In this document: positions 8,528 to 17,051 of the stretch, one piece after another
How the letters are laid out: the number at the start of each line of letters is the position of its first letter
Position numbering within the stretch: the stretch's first letter is position 1
Origin: Kitasatospora azatica KCTC 9699
GTDB lineage: Bacteria > Actinomycetota > Actinomycetes > Streptomycetales > Streptomycetaceae
Direction: 5' to 3'
NCBI RefSeq assembly: GCF_000744785.1
Contig: NZ_JQMO01000002.1
Coordinates: forward strand, 1,860,001 to 1,924,000
Length of the DNA stretch: 64,000 nt
The notes under the pieces: generated by a model
What the model was told of the DNA's origin: nothing
The model's database searches: none
What the model saw: only the letters and a program-made list of their open reading frames with translations
Made by a program: the position numbers and the translations under genes

Positions 8528-9205
8528 ATGTCCTCCGCTCTTTCCCTGGCGTCCGCGTCCGACGCGGACCACCGTGCGAAGCCCCGGCTCAAGGGCCGAC
8601 ACCGCGTCCTGACCGTCGCGAGCGTGCTGCTCGCCCTCGTGGGCGGCACGGTCGCCGAAGCCGGCACCGCGATCGCCCAGCCGCCGTCGGGTGCCTGCAC
8701 CCAGACCTGCAACAACCCGCCGGCCGGCGTCAGCCCGTGGGACTGGGACGCCGCGCTCGAAGCGGCGGACTTCTGGGCCAACCACCGGATCGACTGGGGC
8801 AGCCACACCTACAACCAGGGGAACACCTACGCCTGGCTCACCTACCAGCAGAACGCGGGGTGGCCCGGCGAGGCGACCGGCGACCGGTGGCTCGGATACT
8901 ACGAACCCGCCGAGCCGAACCACCCCATCCAGTTCATCTACTACGGCGGCAGGTTCAACGACTGGGACAACAACCTCTCCGCGTTCGAGCAGCACCGGGG
9001 CGTCTCGCCGCTCCAGGCGTACGGGACCTACCGGGACAGTTGGGGCAACACGCACTACTCTCCCTACGTCGAGTACGACATGGACTACTACCCCAACGCG
9101 CAGGTCCCGCGCAACGCGCGGCGGATCGTTCGCAACACCAACAACGGCGACACCTTCGCCACGTTCGACCACTACCAGTCGTGGAACTACCTGGGCCGGT
9201 ACTAG
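8528..9205 (+). CDS. Secreted barnase/RNase T1-type ribonuclease
   Basis: This encodes 225 residues from ATG with AAGGAG 6 bases upstream. A basic N-terminus and hydrophobic helix (about 27-47) form an export signal, with likely cleavage near residue 50. The last 50 residues carry the microbial ribonuclease core: Glu182 in YVEYDM, Arg195/198/199 in VPRNARRIVR and His215 in DHYQSW, matching the Glu-Arg-His triad of barnase and RNase Sa. Residues about 60-175 are unusually rich in Trp, Tyr and Asn and longer than the compact family core. The next gene encodes a barstar-like protein, the classical inhibitor of this enzyme class, which supports the assignment. It probably degrades RNA outside the cell or in competitors. 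Confidence 0.8.
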   Translation: MSSALSLASASDADHRAKPRLKGRHRVLTVASVLLALVGGTVAEAGTAIAQPPSGACTQTCNNPPAGVSPWDWDAALEAADFWANHRIDWGSHTYNQGNTYAWLTYQQNAGWPGEATGDRWLGYYEPAEPNHPIQFIYYGGRFNDWDNNLSAFEQHRGVSPLQAYGTYRDSWGNTHYSPYVEYDMDYYPNAQVPRNARRIVRNTNNGDTFATFDHYQSWNYLGRY

Positions 9206-9238
9206 GCACTACTAGGCACGGGGAACGCTTACAGATCG

Positions 9239-9277
9239 GGGGGTGCGGCGGACGACTGACCCATCCGCCGCACCCCC
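9239..9277 (+). terminator. Strong hairpin between ribonuclease and barstar genes
   Basis: GGGGGTGCGGCGGA at 9239-9252 pairs perfectly with TCCGCCGCACCCCC at 9264-9277 across an 11-base loop. It lies 33 bp after the ribonuclease stop and 36 bp before the barstar start. It could end the ribonuclease transcript so that the inhibitor is driven separately, or act as a partial attenuator. Confidence 0.7.
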
Positions 9278-9313
9278 GCCCCGCCATCAAGAACCGAGAG
9301 CGAGAGAACCGCA

Positions 9314-9760
9314 ATGGCCGGTACGACCACGTGGATCCGCCCCCTGGCTGAGTCAGCGGACAACGTTCCGGTTTCCTGGGCCGTGGACGGCTCCAACTGC
9401 CGTACCAGTCACGGCCTGTTCACCGCCTGGGCAGCTGGGCTCGGCTTCCCTGCCTACTTCGGCCACAACTGGAACGCCTTTCGCGACTGCCTGCGGGAGA
9501 CCGTGTCGAGAGCCGCCACGACCGGCCGGGCAGGCGCGCCGCCGACCGTCCTCGTCCGGCGGGCCGGCGGGCTCCTCGCGGACGAGCCGGACCGTGCCCT
9601 GAACACCCTCATGCTCGTCCTCGGCGACATCGCCGGTGCCAGCGGCGGTGAGCCGGCCCTGCTCCTCCTTCTCGAGGACGAGCCGGACCGGCTGTCCGAC
9701 CTGGGGCGGCGCCTGGCGGCGGCCGGGTGGGTGACGAGCCTTCCCGGCTCAGGCGCGTAG
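9314..9760 (+). CDS. Barstar family ribonuclease inhibitor
   Basis: This encodes 148 residues, cytoplasmic (no signal peptide). Residues about 25-65 match the barstar core: VDGSNCRTSHGLFTAWAAGL followed by GFPAYFGHNWNAFRDCL, where barstar has its enzyme-binding helix and loop and the Asp/Trp cluster. The C-terminal half is less conserved. Barstars bind and block barnase-type ribonucleases inside the producer. Position right after the secreted ribonuclease gene makes it the likely immunity protein. It overlaps the convergent regulator gene by 12 bp. The ribosome binding site (GAGCGAGAGAA) is weak. Confidence 0.85.
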   Translation: MAGTTTWIRPLAESADNVPVSWAVDGSNCRTSHGLFTAWAAGLGFPAYFGHNWNAFRDCLRETVSRAATTGRAGAPPTVLVRRAGGLLADEPDRALNTLMLVLGDIAGASGGEPALLLLLEDEPDRLSDLGRRLAAAGWVTSLPGSGA

Positions 9761-12160
9761 TTTGTAGCCGAAGCCGCGGACCGTCTCGATGCGGTCGCGG
9801 CCGATCTTGGCGCGCAGCCGCATCACTTGGACGTCCACCACATGGCTGTCGCCGGACCAGGCGTAGTCCCAGACCCGATCCAGCAGGATCTCCCGGGTGA
9901 GCACCGTGCCGGGGGAGGCGACGAACTCGCGCCACAGCTTCAGCTCGGTCGTGGTCAGGTGGACGCGTTCCCCGCTCCGGTACACCTCCAGTGACGCGGA
10001 GCAGTACACCAGGTCGCCGAATCGGACCGTGCCGGCACCCGGCTGCTGGTCGGTGTCGGCCCGCGCCTGGTGGCCGGGTTCCTCGGGGACGGGCGGGGCG
10101 CTCTCCCCGGGCTCGGTGCCGCCGTCGGATTCGGCGGCCAGGGCGAAGCCGACCGCCTGGCAGGGGGTGCTGAGCGCGCCGCCTTCGGCGAAGGCTTTGG
10201 CGTACGGCGCCTCGCCCAGCGCGTCGATGGCGGCCCGCTCGCACCGGGCGTGCTGCTCGGCCAGCTGCGGCCCGAACGCGGAGATCGAGCTGCCGGCGTC
10301 GCGCCACAAGACGGCCGCCGCACCGAGCAGCCGGGCGGCTCGCCAGGGGTTACCGCCGTCGGCAGCGGCCCAGGCGAGCAGTTCCAGCATCCTGGCGAGC
10401 ATCGCGTGGTCGTTGAAGCCCCGCATGCTCTCCAGCGCGGCGCCGACCAGGGCCTCGGTCCGCTCCCGGTCGCCTCGGGCCCAGGCGTCGTGGCCCAGGG
10501 CCATCAGGACCTGGGCCCGGCCCCACCGCTCGCCGCTCGCCTCGGCGGCGGTGACGACCCGTCCGCCGGTCTCCGCCGCCCTGGGGTCGCCGGTGTACGC
10601 CAGGCCGCCGGCCAGCGCGACCAGCCAGGAGGCCGCCTCGCGCTCGTCGCCCAGCGCCGTCGCGGTCTTCCAGGCATTCTCATACCGGCAGATGCTCTCC
10701 TCGGGCCGCCCCCGGTAGTGCGCCGAGACCCCGCGCAGCCCGCTCACCTGGTTCCGCACCCAAGCGTCACCCAACGACTCCCCCAGCGCGTCGGCCTCGT
10801 CCAGCCAGCGGTCGGCCGTCGCCAGGTCGCCTTGCGTCTGCGCGACCCAGGTGGCGGAGAGGAGCGCGCGGGCCCGCTCCGGGCTGGGCTCGGACGAGGC
10901 GGCGAACGCCTGGTCGAACCAGCGGCGCCCCTCGCTGAGGAAGCCGCCGGTGCACCAGTGCCAGCACAGGTCGGCGGCCAGGGCGAACCGGGGCCGCGGA
11001 TCGCCGTCGTAGTCCAGGGCGGCCAGCAGGTTGGCGTGCTCGACGCGCAGTCCGGCCAGCTTCTCGGACTGGCCAGGCCCGTACCAGGTCCGGTTCACGC
11101 GCTCGGCGAGGGCGAGGAAGAAGTCGCGGTGGCGGCGGCGCAGTTCGTCCTGCTCACCGGACTCCCTGAGCCGTTCCCGGCCGTACTCCCGGATGGTGGC
11201 CAGCAGCCGGTAGCGCGGCAGACCGTCGACTTCGTAGGTCAGCACGACGGACTGGGCGACGAGCCGGTCGAGGAGGTCCAGCACCTCGGCGCCGGTGATG
11301 GCGCCACCGGAGCAGACGTTCTCCGCGGCATCCAGGCTGAACCCGCCGGCGAAGACGGTCAGGCGGTCCCACAGCAGCCGCTCGGCCGGGGTGCACAGCT
11401 CATGGCTCCAGTCGATCACCCCGCGCATGGTGCGGTGGTGGACCGGGCCCGATCGGCTGCCGCCGGTGAGCAGCGTGAAGCGGTTCTCCAGCCGTTCCGT
11501 GAGCTGCCCGACGGACAGCGTGCGCAGCCGGGACGCGGCCAGCTCGATCGCCAGTGGCAGCCCGTCCAGATCCGCGCACAGGCGGGCGAGCGCCGGGCGG
11601 TCGGCCTCGTCGACGCGGAAGTCCGGTCGGACGGCGGTGGCGCGGTCCCGCAGGAGCTCCACCGCCTCGTCCTCCGGAAGCGGCGGGAGGGCGAACACCT
11701 GCTCGCCCCGGACGTCCAGGGTGTGACGGCTGGTGGCGAGGATGCGCAGTTCGGGAGCAGCGGCCAGGAGCGTGCCGGCCAGTTCGGCGCAGGCGTCGAG
11801 CAGGTGCTCGCAGTTGTCGAGCATCAGCAGGGCCCGCCGCTCGGCCAGGTAGCCGGCGAGCCGGTCCAGGACGGGCAGGGCACCGAGGTCGGGGACCCGC
11901 AGTGCGCTGGACGCCGTGGCCGTCACCGCCGAGGGGCCGCTCACCGGGGCGAGGTCCACCAGCCAGACCCCGTCCGGGAACGCGTCCCGGGCCGCGGCGG
12001 CCACCTCCAGTGCCAGCCGCGTCTTGCCCACCCCGCCCATGCCGGTGAGCGTCACAAACCGCCGAGTGCACAGCAGGCGGCGAATCTCGGCGATCTCGTG
12101 CTGCCTACCCACGAAGCCGGTGAAGGCGGCGGGCAGGTTCCCCCGTTCAGTAGCGGTCAC
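9749..12160 (-). CDS. NB-ARC/TPR regulator with C-terminal OmpR-type domain
   Basis: This encodes 803 residues from GTG (VTATERGNLPAAFTGFVGR), with GGGGAGA 10 bases upstream. Order of domains: an NB-ARC/STAND ATPase with Walker A GMGGVGKTR (residues 40-48), Walker B near RRALLMLDNCEHLLDAC, and a sensor region ending about residue 350. A helical TPR-like region follows (about 370-650). Last comes a winged-helix DNA-binding domain of the OmpR type at the C-terminus (about 700-803, TTTELKLWREFVASPG, VVDVQVMRLRAK, ETVRGFGYKLRA). It is probably a signal-dependent transcription factor in which nucleotide binding controls DNA binding. SARP regulators carry this kind of DNA-binding domain at the N-terminus and STAND regulators more often end in LuxR domains, so the order is notable. 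The target is unknown. Confidence 0.8.
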   Translation of the reverse strand: MTATERGNLPAAFTGFVGRQHEIAEIRRLLCTRRFVTLTGMGGVGKTRLALEVAAAARDAFPDGVWLVDLAPVSGPSAVTATASSALRVPDLGALPVLDRLAGYLAERRALLMLDNCEHLLDACAELAGTLLAAAPELRILATSRHTLDVRGEQVFALPPLPEDEAVELLRDRATAVRPDFRVDEADRPALARLCADLDGLPLAIELAASRLRTLSVGQLTERLENRFTLLTGGSRSGPVHHRTMRGVIDWSHELCTPAERLLWDRLTVFAGGFSLDAAENVCSGGAITGAEVLDLLDRLVAQSVVLTYEVDGLPRYRLLATIREYGRERLRESGEQDELRRRHRDFFLALAERVNRTWYGPGQSEKLAGLRVEHANLLAALDYDGDPRPRFALAADLCWHWCTGGFLSEGRRWFDQAFAASSEPSPERARALLSATWVAQTQGDLATADRWLDEADALGESLGDAWVRNQVSGLRGVSAHYRGRPEESICRYENAWKTATALGDEREAASWLVALAGGLAYTGDPRAAETGGRVVTAAEASGERWGRAQVLMALGHDAWARGDRERTEALVGAALESMRGFNDHAMLARMLELLAWAAADGGNPWRAARLLGAAAVLWRDAGSSISAFGPQLAEQHARCERAAIDALGEAPYAKAFAEGGALSTPCQAVGFALAAESDGGTEPGESAPPVPEEPGHQARADTDQQPGAGTVRFGDLVYCSASLEVYRSGERVHLTTTELKLWREFVASPGTVLTREILLDRVWDYAWSGDSHVVDVQVMRLRAKIGRDRIETVRGFGYKLRA

Positions 12161-12176
12161 TGCACTCTCCCCATCG

Positions 12177-12189
12177 TGTGTGTCACACA
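12177..12189. promoter_or_regulatory. Perfect palindrome upstream of regulator
   Basis: TGTGTGTCACACA is a perfect 13-base palindrome 16 bp upstream of the regulator start. Its position suits an operator, possibly for autoregulation by the adjacent gene product. This is inference only. Confidence 0.4.
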
Positions 12190-12427
12190 GGACATGATGG
12201 ACAGTGCGGACCGTTCGGGCATGCGTGGTTCTACCCACAAGACACAAGACCTTGCCGTCCTGGGATGAGCCGACCCCGGCGTGCCTCTGCGGCAGTCCTG
12301 CCACGGCGTCGGAGCACTCCCTCCCACGAGGTGGCGGCCCGGTCGAGGCCGGGGCAGTCCGGCGCGCGACCCCCGGGCGGGCTCCACCGCGACATACCCA
12401 CGCCGATACGGACCTGACCAAGCCCTA

Positions 12428-13858
12428 CTAGCTAGGGCCTGTTTTCGGATCACGCCAGCGCAGCACCCGGTCCAGGATGGCCCGCAGCCAGCCTCGATGG
12501 GCAACCACCGGGGCGCTGACCGCCGCCGGGGCGTCCGGCCGGTCCTGGTGGTCCTCGCACGGCCCGGGCGCCCCGCCGTGGACGGGGGCGAGGACGGGGG
12601 CGGGGGCGGGGTTCGCGGCCGGCCTGGCCGTGAAATCCACCGGCAGCGCCACTAGATGACGGGACATCAGAGCGGAGCGCCAGGTGAGTTCCTGCTCCGC
12701 GACGGCCAGGCGCAGGTCGGGCAGGCGGGACATCAGGGTGTCGATGCCGGTGTCCGCGATGGCGCGGGCCAGGTCCCGACCGGGGCATTCGTGCGGGCCG
12801 CCGCCGAAGGCCAGGTGGGACCGGTTGCCGTGCATCGGCTCCTCGGGGTCGGGTCGCACCGCCGGGTCCACGTTGCCGGCGGCCAGGCCGAGGATCAGCA
12901 TGTCGCCCTTGGCGATCCGCTGGCCGCCCAACTCGGTCGCGCCGGTGGCGAACCGGCCCGGGATGGTGGTGAACGGCGGTTCGTCCCAGAGGACTTGCTC
13001 CAGCGCGTCGGGCAGCGTCATCTGCCCGCCGGCCAGGCTGGCGCGGAACCGCGGGTCGGTGAGGGTCATTCGCAAGGTGTTGGCGATCAGGTTGGCCGTG
13101 GTCTCGAAGGCCGCGATCAGGATCAGCCGCAGGTGCTGCACCAGTTCGTCCTCGTCCAGCCCGGCGTAGTGCGCGATGAGCCAGGAGGTGAAGTCCGGCC
13201 CGGGGTTCTCCCGCTTGCGGGCGAACAGTTGGGTGAGCGTGCTGACCACGTACTGGTTGCTCGCCACGGCCGTCTCGGTGCCCTGGATCATGTCGCGCGC
13301 CGCCGCCACGATCCGCGGCCCGAACTCGTCCGGCATGCCCAAGAGCTGGGTCATGACCAGCATCGGCAGCGGTTCGGCGAACCCGTGCACCAGCTCGGCC
13401 CTGCCGCCCGGGCCGAAGGAGTCGATCAGCTGGTTGGCGAACCGGGTGACGTGCCGTCGCACACCCCGGCGGTCGAACCGGTCCAGGCTGTCGGTGACCG
13501 CACCGCGCAGCCGCTTGTGCTCGGCGCCCTCCGCGAAGACGCAGATCGGCTGCCAGTCGACGATCGGCGTGAGCGGGTGGTCCGGGCCGATCAGGCCCTC
13601 CTGCAGGGCGTGCCAGCGCCGGGGGTCGCGGGAGAAGCGGGACGGCGTGCGCACCACGTCCAGGTTCTCGCGGTACCCGAGCACCAGCCAGGCCGGCAGG
13701 CCCGGGGCGATCAGAACCGGTGCCACCGCGCCGTGTTCGGCGCGCAGCTTCTCGTACAGGCCCATCGGGTCGGTCTCCGCCTCGGGGCCGAACAGCCCGC
13801 GAAGGGCCTCGGGGTCGAGTCCGGCGACCGGACAGCGGTCGGCAGGGGGAACGGTCAC
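12428..13858 (-). CDS. cvnE: CYP157-like cytochrome P450 of the conservon
   Basis: This encodes 476 residues from GTG, overlapping the stop of cvnD by 4 bp (GTGA). P450 hallmarks are the I-helix AAFETTANL and the heme loop HLAFGGGPHECPGRDLAR with the cysteine ligand. The K-helix normally has ExxR; here the aligned stretch is ALEQVLWDEPP, so Glu-x-x-Arg is absent. That is a known peculiarity of the CYP157 family, whose members sit at the end of conservons. The C-terminus has a long Pro/Ala-rich tail (about residues 405-476). Substrate unknown. Conservon P450s are proposed to act with the GTPase module in signalling or specialised metabolism. Confidence 0.85.
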   Translation of the reverse strand: MTVPPADRCPVAGLDPEALRGLFGPEAETDPMGLYEKLRAEHGAVAPVLIAPGLPAWLVLGYRENLDVVRTPSRFSRDPRRWHALQEGLIGPDHPLTPIVDWQPICVFAEGAEHKRLRGAVTDSLDRFDRRGVRRHVTRFANQLIDSFGPGGRAELVHGFAEPLPMLVMTQLLGMPDEFGPRIVAAARDMIQGTETAVASNQYVVSTLTQLFARKRENPGPDFTSWLIAHYAGLDEDELVQHLRLILIAAFETTANLIANTLRMTLTDPRFRASLAGGQMTLPDALEQVLWDEPPFTTIPGRFATGATELGGQRIAKGDMLILGLAAGNVDPAVRPDPEEPMHGNRSHLAFGGGPHECPGRDLARAIADTGIDTLMSRLPDLRLAVAEQELTWRSALMSRHLVALPVDFTARPAANPAPAPVLAPVHGGAPGPCEDHQDRPDAPAAVSAPVVAHRGWLRAILDRVLRWRDPKTGPS

Positions 13859-14493
13859 GAAGGCTCCAGGGCAGCGGTAGAGAGGGAGCGGAGGTAGTGC
13901 ATAAGGGCGATCAGCACGTCGCGGCTGGACTCGCGGCTGCGGGCGTCGCAGCTGAGGATCGGGACGGTCGGCGGCAGGTCCAGCGCGGCGCGCAGCGCGT
14001 CCAGGTCGTAGTGCGGGGACTCGGGGAAGGAGTTGATGGCGACCACGAAGGGCACGGCCCGTTCCTCCAGTCGCCCCAGGACGTCGAAGCTGACCTCGAT
14101 CCGCCGGGTGTCGATCAGCACCACCGCACCGAGCGCGCCCTCGAACAGCCCGTTCCACAGGAACCAGAAGCGCTCCTGGCCGGGCGTGCCGAACAGGTAG
14201 AGCACCAGCTGCTCGTTGATGCTGATCCGGCCGAAGTCCATGGCCACCGTCGTGGCGGTCTTGGTGCGGACCCCGCCGGGGTCGTCGACACCGACGCCGG
14301 CCTGGGTCATGGTCTCCTCGGTGGTCAGCGGCCGGATCTCGCTGACCGCGCCGACGAAGGTGGTCTTGCCGACACCGAAGCCGCCGACGACCACGGCCTT
14401 CACCGCGGCGGTGGCCGTGTGCGGCAGCAGGTGCTCGCGGCGCGGCCCGCTGGGGACCGCGTCGTGCCCGGTGTCAAAGGCGCTGTAGTCCAT
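13855..14493 (-). CDS. cvnD: Conservon GTPase CvnD
   Basis: This encodes 212 residues. It is a small Ras-like ATP/GTP-binding protein with Walker A GGFGVGKTTF (about 37-46), a switch region including TMTQAGVGVD, the G3-like stretch LYLFGTPGQERFWFLW and a conserved VVLIDTRRIEVSF. Length and motifs match the CvnD family. It overlaps cvnC by 20 bp upstream and the P450 gene by 4 bp downstream, indicating translational coupling. In known conservons CvnD associates with the membrane complex of CvnA, CvnB and CvnC and is thought to switch like a eukaryotic small G protein. Confidence 0.9.
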   Translation of the reverse strand: MDYSAFDTGHDAVPSGPRREHLLPHTATAAVKAVVVGGFGVGKTTFVGAVSEIRPLTTEETMTQAGVGVDDPGGVRTKTATTVAMDFGRISINEQLVLYLFGTPGQERFWFLWNGLFEGALGAVVLIDTRRIEVSFDVLGRLEERAVPFVVAINSFPESPHYDLDALRAALDLPPTVPILSCDARSRESSRDVLIALMHYLRSLSTAALEPS

Positions 14494-14857
14494 CGATCAC
14501 TGCCTCGATCAGTTCACGGTCGGGAAGGACGGCGACGGGGACCGGTCCGCGCACCTGCACGGCGCCTGCGGTGAGCAGGTCCGCGAGCAACAGTGTGATG
14601 ACGCTCACCGGCAGCCGCAGGTAGGCCGAGATCTCCGCCACGGAGAGCGGGGTCTCGCACAGGCGCAGGATCGCGGCCTGCTCGGGCGGGGTCATCGGGT
14701 CCGGCCCGATCCGGGCGACGACGAGCGAGACCAGGTCGATCGAGGTGCGGTTGTGCGCGGCCGCCCGGCCTCCGGTGATCACGTAGAGCCGCTCCGGGCC
14801 CTCCTCGCCCCACTGCCCGGGACCGGGCGGCGTGGTGCCGTGGTGCTGGTCGGTCAT
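14474..14857 (-). CDS. cvnC: Conservon DUF742 protein CvnC
   Basis: This encodes 127 residues and is a DUF742 protein. The conserved LYVITGGRAAAHNRTSIDLV appears near residue 25-45, followed by a winged-helix-like half (EQAAILRLCETPLSVAEISA and LPVSVITLLLADLL) and the C-terminal LIEAVIDGLQRL. The ATG overlaps the stop of cvnB by 4 bp (ATGA). It is the standard third gene of a conservon and probably links the CvnA/CvnB sensor module to the GTPase. Confidence 0.9.
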   Translation of the reverse strand: MTDQHHGTTPPGPGQWGEEGPERLYVITGGRAAAHNRTSIDLVSLVVARIGPDPMTPPEQAAILRLCETPLSVAEISAYLRLPVSVITLLLADLLTAGAVQVRGPVPVAVLPDRELIEAVIDGLQRL

Positions 14858-15261
14858 CCAGTCGGCCCGTCGACGCGCGCCGGTGTGGTGAGGTGTTCGC
14901 CGATCCGGGCGACCAGGTCGCGCATCCGCTGGCCCATCAGTCCGGCGTCGACCCCCTCCTCCGCGAGCACCGCGAGGTAGGCGCGGGCGCCGGCGGCCAT
15001 CAGGTAGAAGAAGCCGCCGACCATCTCGATCACCACCATCCGCATCCGGCCGTCGCCCTGCGGCAGTTCGTCCGCCACGGCGCGCGCCAGGCTCTGCAGC
15101 CCGGCGCAGGCGGCGGCGAGCCGGTCGGCGGTGTCGGTGTCGGTGCCGTACTGGGCCATCCGCAGTCCGTCGGCCGAGAGCACGATCACGTGCCGGGTCT
15201 GCGGGACGCTCTCGGCGAGGTCTCGGAGCAACCAGTCCATAGTCGTTCGCTGAGAGATCAT
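14854..15261 (-). CDS. cvnB: Conservon roadblock/LC7 protein CvnB
   Basis: This encodes 135 residues starting MISQRTTMDWLLRDLAESVP, a typical roadblock/LC7 beginning (TRHVIVLSADGLRMAQ). The core alternates helices and strands as in GTPase-regulating roadblock proteins. The ATG overlaps the cvnA stop (TGATG). A longer upstream frame exists but lies within cvnA and lacks a ribosome binding site. It probably forms part of the membrane-proximal complex and may influence CvnD nucleotide state. Confidence 0.9.
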   Translation of the reverse strand: MISQRTTMDWLLRDLAESVPQTRHVIVLSADGLRMAQYGTDTDTADRLAAACAGLQSLARAVADELPQGDGRMRMVVIEMVGGFFYLMAAGARAYLAVLAEEGVDAGLMGQRMRDLVARIGEHLTTPARVDGPTG

Positions 15262-16814
15262 CACCCGTCCCCTCGTTCGTGTTCGCTGCTGTGGTCCGCG
15301 CTGCCGAAGTCGCCGACGCTGCCCGCGCCGCCGGGGTCGCTCACGCCGCTCTGGAACGCGGCCAGCCACAGGCCGGGCTCGACGTTCCGCAGCGGCGCCG
15401 CCCGCTCGGGGCCGGCCACGGCCCGCGGCACCCGACGCCGCCGCTGCGGCAGGTCGGCGGCCGCGTCGGCGGACCCTGGACCGGACTGGTCGGTGCGCGC
15501 CTGCGCCGTGCGAACCTGAGTGCCGGCCGGCCCGGCCGCGGCGTGCCGCCCCCGCTCCGGCGACGGGAAGGACCGGGTCGCGCTGTGCCGGGCCCAGCCG
15601 TTCGCACCGGCTCGCCGCGGCCCCGAGGCCGCCCCGATCCCGTGCGCCATCCCGGCGCCCGGCACGCTGGTCAACCGGTCCTGCGGGATGATCAGCACCG
15701 CCCGCACCCCGCCGTAGGCCGACGGGCGCAGCGAGACCTGGAACCCGTTGGCCTGCGCCAGTCGGCCCACCACGGCCAGGCCCAGCCGCGGCGTCTCGCC
15801 CAGGTCGTTCAGGTCGATCCCGGACTGCGCCTCGCGCAGCATCCGCTCGGCCCTGGCCCGGCCCTCCTCACTGAGGCTCAGACCGCCGTCCTCGATCTCC
15901 ACGGCGATGCCGCTCTGCACCTCGGCCGCCGTCAGATGCACCCGCGTGTGCGGCGGCGAGTAGCGGGTGGCGTTGTCGAGCAGTTCCGCGAGCGCGTGGA
16001 TCAGCGGCTCGACGGTCGGCCCGAGCACGGCGACCTCGGACACCGGGTGCAGGTCCACCCGCTGGTAGTCAAGGATCCGCGACATCGCGCCACGCAGCAC
16101 GCTGTACAGCGGCACCGACCGGCCCCACTGGCGTCCCGGGCGCGCGCCACCGAGCACCGCGATGGAGTCGGCCAGGCGGCCGACCAGCGCGTTGCCGTGG
16201 TCCAGGCGCAGCAGGTCGTCGAAGACTCGGGGGTCCTCGCCGTGCCGGTCCTCCATCTCCCGCAGGTCCTGCGCCTGCCGGTGGACGATGGCCTGCACCC
16301 GCCGTGCGATGTTGACGAAGGCCCGCTGCGCCGACTCGCGCAGCCCCTCCTCGGCTTCCACCGCCTCAAGGACCGTGCGCAGCGCGGTCCGCGCGGCCAC
16401 CGCGAACTCGGCCGTGACGGCGCCCTCGTCGGTGTCCTGGCCCTGCAGGATCTCCTCCACCGGTTCGCCGCGCTGCACCCTGGCCACACCTTGGGGCAGC
16501 AACTGCTCGGAGAGGTACTTGAGTTGCCGCTCCTGTGCGGCGAGTCTGCCGTGCAGCAGCCGCTCCCCGGCCGCTCGGCGCCGGCCCAGCTCGGCGACCT
16601 GCCGTGCGCGCCGGGTGACCTCGACGGACAGCAGCGCGGCCATCACCGCGGCCACCGCCCCGCACTCCGCGACCACCCACCTGTCACCGGCCGGCACCGC
16701 AGTCGCCGCACCCGCCCAGGCGAGGGCGGCCACCACGGCGGGCAGTATCCAGAGCGTTGGGGCGGCGCCGGCTGCGGCGGAGCCATCGCCAGGCGAAGAG
16801 TCAGCACGAACCAT
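15261..16814 (-). CDS. cvnA: Conservon sensor-kinase-like protein CvnA
   Basis: This encodes 517 residues. The N-terminus has two hydrophobic segments (about 19-40 and 46-66), so the protein is membrane-anchored. A coiled-coil-rich region follows, then a GHKL ATPase domain with an N-box (LIHALAELLDNATRYSPP) and a G1-like motif (EIEDGGLSLS), about residues 250-390. The C-terminal 130 residues are low-complexity. CvnA proteins resemble nitrate-sensor-type histidine kinases but often lack a clear phospho-acceptor histidine. As the first gene of the conservon it is the likely input. No partner response regulator is adjacent. Confidence 0.9.
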   Translation of the reverse strand: MVRADSSPGDGSAAAGAAPTLWILPAVVAALAWAGAATAVPAGDRWVVAECGAVAAVMAALLSVEVTRRARQVAELGRRRAAGERLLHGRLAAQERQLKYLSEQLLPQGVARVQRGEPVEEILQGQDTDEGAVTAEFAVAARTALRTVLEAVEAEEGLRESAQRAFVNIARRVQAIVHRQAQDLREMEDRHGEDPRVFDDLLRLDHGNALVGRLADSIAVLGGARPGRQWGRSVPLYSVLRGAMSRILDYQRVDLHPVSEVAVLGPTVEPLIHALAELLDNATRYSPPHTRVHLTAAEVQSGIAVEIEDGGLSLSEEGRARAERMLREAQSGIDLNDLGETPRLGLAVVGRLAQANGFQVSLRPSAYGGVRAVLIIPQDRLTSVPGAGMAHGIGAASGPRRAGANGWARHSATRSFPSPERGRHAAAGPAGTQVRTAQARTDQSGPGSADAAADLPQRRRRVPRAVAGPERAAPLRNVEPGLWLAAFQSGVSDPGGAGSVGDFGSADHSSEHERGDG

Positions 16815-17051
16815 GGGGGTCCTTGGGATCAGGTTGGGCGTGACGGCGTGTCAGCTCCCCCGTCCGCACCGGTACGCGTCTGGACACACCTGGTGACGCC
16901 GACCGGTCGCGCTGACCCCGACACGGCCTGCGCGGCAGCCTAGCCGCCAAACGGGCGGCAAATGGCAGATCAATATGCCTCGGAGATAATTGACTTGACG
17001 GGCCATCAGATCTGCTAACGTCGACCCTGAGCCATGTCCCGCTACCCGGCG

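Noticed and set aside
10070..12268. Long plus-strand open frame of 732 codons
   Set aside because: It is the antisense shadow of the NB-ARC regulator; its composition is Gly/Arg-rich without any domain, and the minus strand has clear motifs.
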